From contig JAPXFQ010000166.1 of NCBI GenBank assembly GCA_028564705.1, forward strand, positions 1,674,001 through 1,738,000: 64,000 nt of DNA, written 5' to 3'. A program made the translations under genes and the position numbers. Each line of letters starts with the position of its first letter. Within the stretch, counting starts at the first letter, position 1. The stretch is from Apricaphanius iberus (Eukaryota > Chordata > Actinopteri > Cyprinodontiformes > Aphaniidae). The notes under the pieces were generated by a model, which was not told the DNA's origin, did not search any database, and saw only the letters and a program-made list of their open reading frames with translations. Of this stretch, positions 62,350 through 64,000 are shown in pieces.

Positions 62350-62362
62350 GGATGATTAAGTC

Positions 62363-62770
62363 ATTTTTAAAATAATAAATCACTTGCAAGGAGCAGCTGC
62401 TCAGTACTTGATTTTATTTTTTACTAAATACCTTTTGGTTGACTACTTTTTACTTTTTCTCGAGTAAGAACATGTTTAAATAGTATTTCCCCCATTTGAG
62501 TAAAATTTTTGACTACCCTACCCACCTCTGAAAATTATAACAGTTTAAAATCCGTTATGTTGAAGGTATGGGTATGGTATGGTATGGAAAATTTGCACAT
62601 TTGTACATTTCTGGAGACATTAATACTGGTGAATTACACTTGTAGGATCTTGGGCCAAATACCTTTGAAAGGACCATGTTGCTTATTCCTTTTTGAAAGA
62701 TTTCACAGACGAAAACTTTAAGCCAAAAAAAACAAGCAGTAATCTACTGTCTTTGAATCATGTTCAATTA
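62363..62770. other. Non-coding; GGTAT microsatellite near 62570
   Basis: Short (GGTAT)n tract. Nothing else recognised. Confidence 0.5.
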
Positions 62771-64000
62771 CAGTGGGTAAGGAAAGTAGTCAGACCCAAT
62801 TAAAGTTTTCACTCTTTTTTGCAGCCATTTGATAAAATCAGAAAATTTCATTTTATTTATTATTAATGTACAGTCAGAGCCTCATCTTGACAGAAAAAAA
62901 ATAATTTAGAATTTTTTGCAAATTTATGGAAAAAGAAATACTGAAATATCCCATGGTCATAAGTACTCAGACCCTCGTCTCAGTATTGAATAGAAACACG
63001 ATTTTGAGCTAGTACAGCCAGGAATCGTCTTGGGAACGATGCAACAAGTCTTTCCAAACCTGAATTTGGGGATCTTCTGCCATTCTTCCTTGCAGATCCT
63101 CTCCAGTTTTATTAGGTTGGATGGTGAACGCTGGTGGACAGCCATTTAGGGTCTCTCCAGAGATGGGATTAGATCCAGGCTCTGGCTGGGCCAGTCAAGA
63201 ATGGTCAGAGTTGTTCTGAAGCCACTCCTTTGTTATTTTAGTTGTGTGCTTAGGGTCACTGTCCTGTTAAAAGGTGAACTTTCAGCCCATTCTGAGGTCC
63301 TGAGCACTCTAGAAGAGGTTTTCTTCCAGCATATCTCTGTAATTGGTCGCATTCATTGTTCCTTCAATTCCAACGTCATCCTGTCCCTGCAGCTGAAAAA
63401 CACCCCGACAACCTGATGCTCCCACCACCATCTTTCTTGAATGGATTGTATTGGAGAGGTGATGAGCAGAGCACAGTTTTCTTCACACATACCACTTAGA
63501 ATGAACACCAAAAAGTTCCAATATTTGTCTCATTAGACCAGATAATCTTATTTCTCATAGTCTGGGAGTCCTTCATTTGTTTTTTGGCAAACTCTATGTG
63601 GGCTTTCAAATGCCTTGCACTGATGAGAGGCTTCCGGTGGGCCACTCTGCCATAAAGCCCTGACTGGTTGAGGGCTGCAGTGATAGTTGACTTGGTGGAA
63701 CTTTCTCCATAGTGATATTTGGTTTCTTCTTTAACTCTCTCACCAAGGCTCTTTTCCCACGATTGCTCAGCTTGGCTGGATGGCCATGTCTAGAGAGAGT
63801 TCTGGTTGTCCCAAACTTCTTCCATTTGAAGATTATATTTGCCATTGTGCTCTTAGGAACCTTGAGTGGTGCAGAAATTATTTTATAACCTTGGCCGAAT
63901 CAGTGATTTGCCACAATTCTGTCTCTGAGCGCATTGGGCTGTTCCTTCAACCTCATGATTATCATTTACTCTGGCATTCCCTGTGAGGTCTTATAGACAG
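62771..64000 (-). mobile_element. Tc1-like transposon, minus orientation, cut by window edge
   Basis: Begins after TA (62769-62770) with the terminal repeat CAGTGGGTAAGGAAAGTAGT followed by CAGACCC, typical of a fish Tc1 family. It continues with subterminal sequence and the whole transposase region on the minus strand, then 5' flanking sequence up to base 64000. The right terminal repeat lies beyond the window. Confidence 0.85.
62957..63975 (-). pseudogene. Tc1-like transposase, full span but broken
   Basis: N-terminus near 63975 (MIIMRLKEQPNALRDRIVA-like helix-turn-helix). Then MANIIFKWKKFGTTRTLSRH and GHPAKLSNRGKRALVRELKK (second helix-turn-helix and basic GRP-like linker, 63740-63845) and GFMAEWPTGSL.. 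near 63640. The central catalytic region is in changed frames (LVWSDKY-like near 63530). The C-terminus MAVHQRSPSNLIKLERICKEEWQKIPK lies at 63050-63145, and the frame ends at 62957. Frameshifts and stops between these blocks show it is not functional. Confidence 0.75.

Noticed and set aside
1..64000. Host protein-coding gene or conserved exon
   Set aside because: Apart from transposon proteins I found no frame with a recognisable host domain or plausible exon chain. The window is best read as intergenic or intronic.

Overview
This window reads as a non-coding, transposon-dense stretch of a teleost fish genome. Evidence for a fish is the company of repeats: several Tc1-like transposons, L2/CR1-type LINEs ending in (GATTCT)n, a Rex6/R4-like LINE remnant with a restriction-type endonuclease tail, tRNA-headed SINEs with (GGAT)n tails, and hAT, Harbinger-like and TTAA-flanked elements. 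The base composition is AT-rich, the microsatellites are eukaryotic, and there are no operons. I could not identify any host protein-coding exon, rRNA or genuine tRNA gene. The only long intact protein frames belong to mobile elements. The species cannot be named from the sequence alone.

Layout. 1-0.4 kb: 3' end of a Tc1-like transposon. 4.3-8.1 kb: an internally deleted Harbinger-like element, a decayed LTR, a MITE with TGCGTTTACATGCA-type ends, and a solo LTR with a perfect 5-bp target duplication. 8.3-9.0 kb: a TA-flanked MITE carrying a nested SINE. 13.8-14.8 kb: a hAT-like element. 15.2-18.9 kb: an IS3EU-like DNA transposon (6-bp duplication, long inverted ends made of 32-bp repeats) split by an L2/CR1-type LINE with an uninterrupted 919-codon endonuclease/reverse transcriptase frame. 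19.5-21.0 kb: a Tc1-like pseudogene with a nested hAT MITE. 24.8-26.5 kb: a 5' LTR plus one ORF of a non-autonomous LTR retrotransposon. 30.7-34.2 kb: another Tc1-like pseudogene holding two nested insertions, one of them a 686-bp solo LTR. 34.2-35.6 kb: the Rex6-like remnant ending in a TA microsatellite. 36.7-38.7 kb: a strand-asymmetric, probably LINE-3'UTR-derived block. 39.5-40.5 kb: a TTAA-flanked element. 40.6-43.9 kb: a second L2/CR1-type LINE, broken by two single-base frameshifts. 46.9-47.4 kb: a hAT MITE and a foldback MITE. 48.36-50.94 kb: a complete, apparently very young non-autonomous LTR retrotransposon. 54.1-54.9, 58.2-59.5 and 62.8-64.0 kb: Tc1-like, hAT-like and Tc1-like elements. 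SINE copies are scattered throughout, two of them with exact 12-13-bp target duplications.

Most interesting is the LTR family at 24.8 and 48.4 kb. The second copy has two 268-bp LTRs that look identical by eye, TG...CA ends, a 5-bp duplication (ATAAT), a polypurine tract and one long ORF, but no protease, reverse transcriptase or integrase. The sequence just inside the 5' LTR does not look like an ordinary tRNA-primer site. It is complementary for 10-11 nt to a segment of the element's own LTR next to a 12-bp hairpin, which is the arrangement expected for Tf1/sushi-type self-priming. The encoded protein has a conserved N-terminal half shared by both copies and a C-terminal half of proline-rich minisatellites. 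I recognise no known family in it. It probably moves using enzymes from an autonomous Ty3/Gypsy relative located elsewhere.
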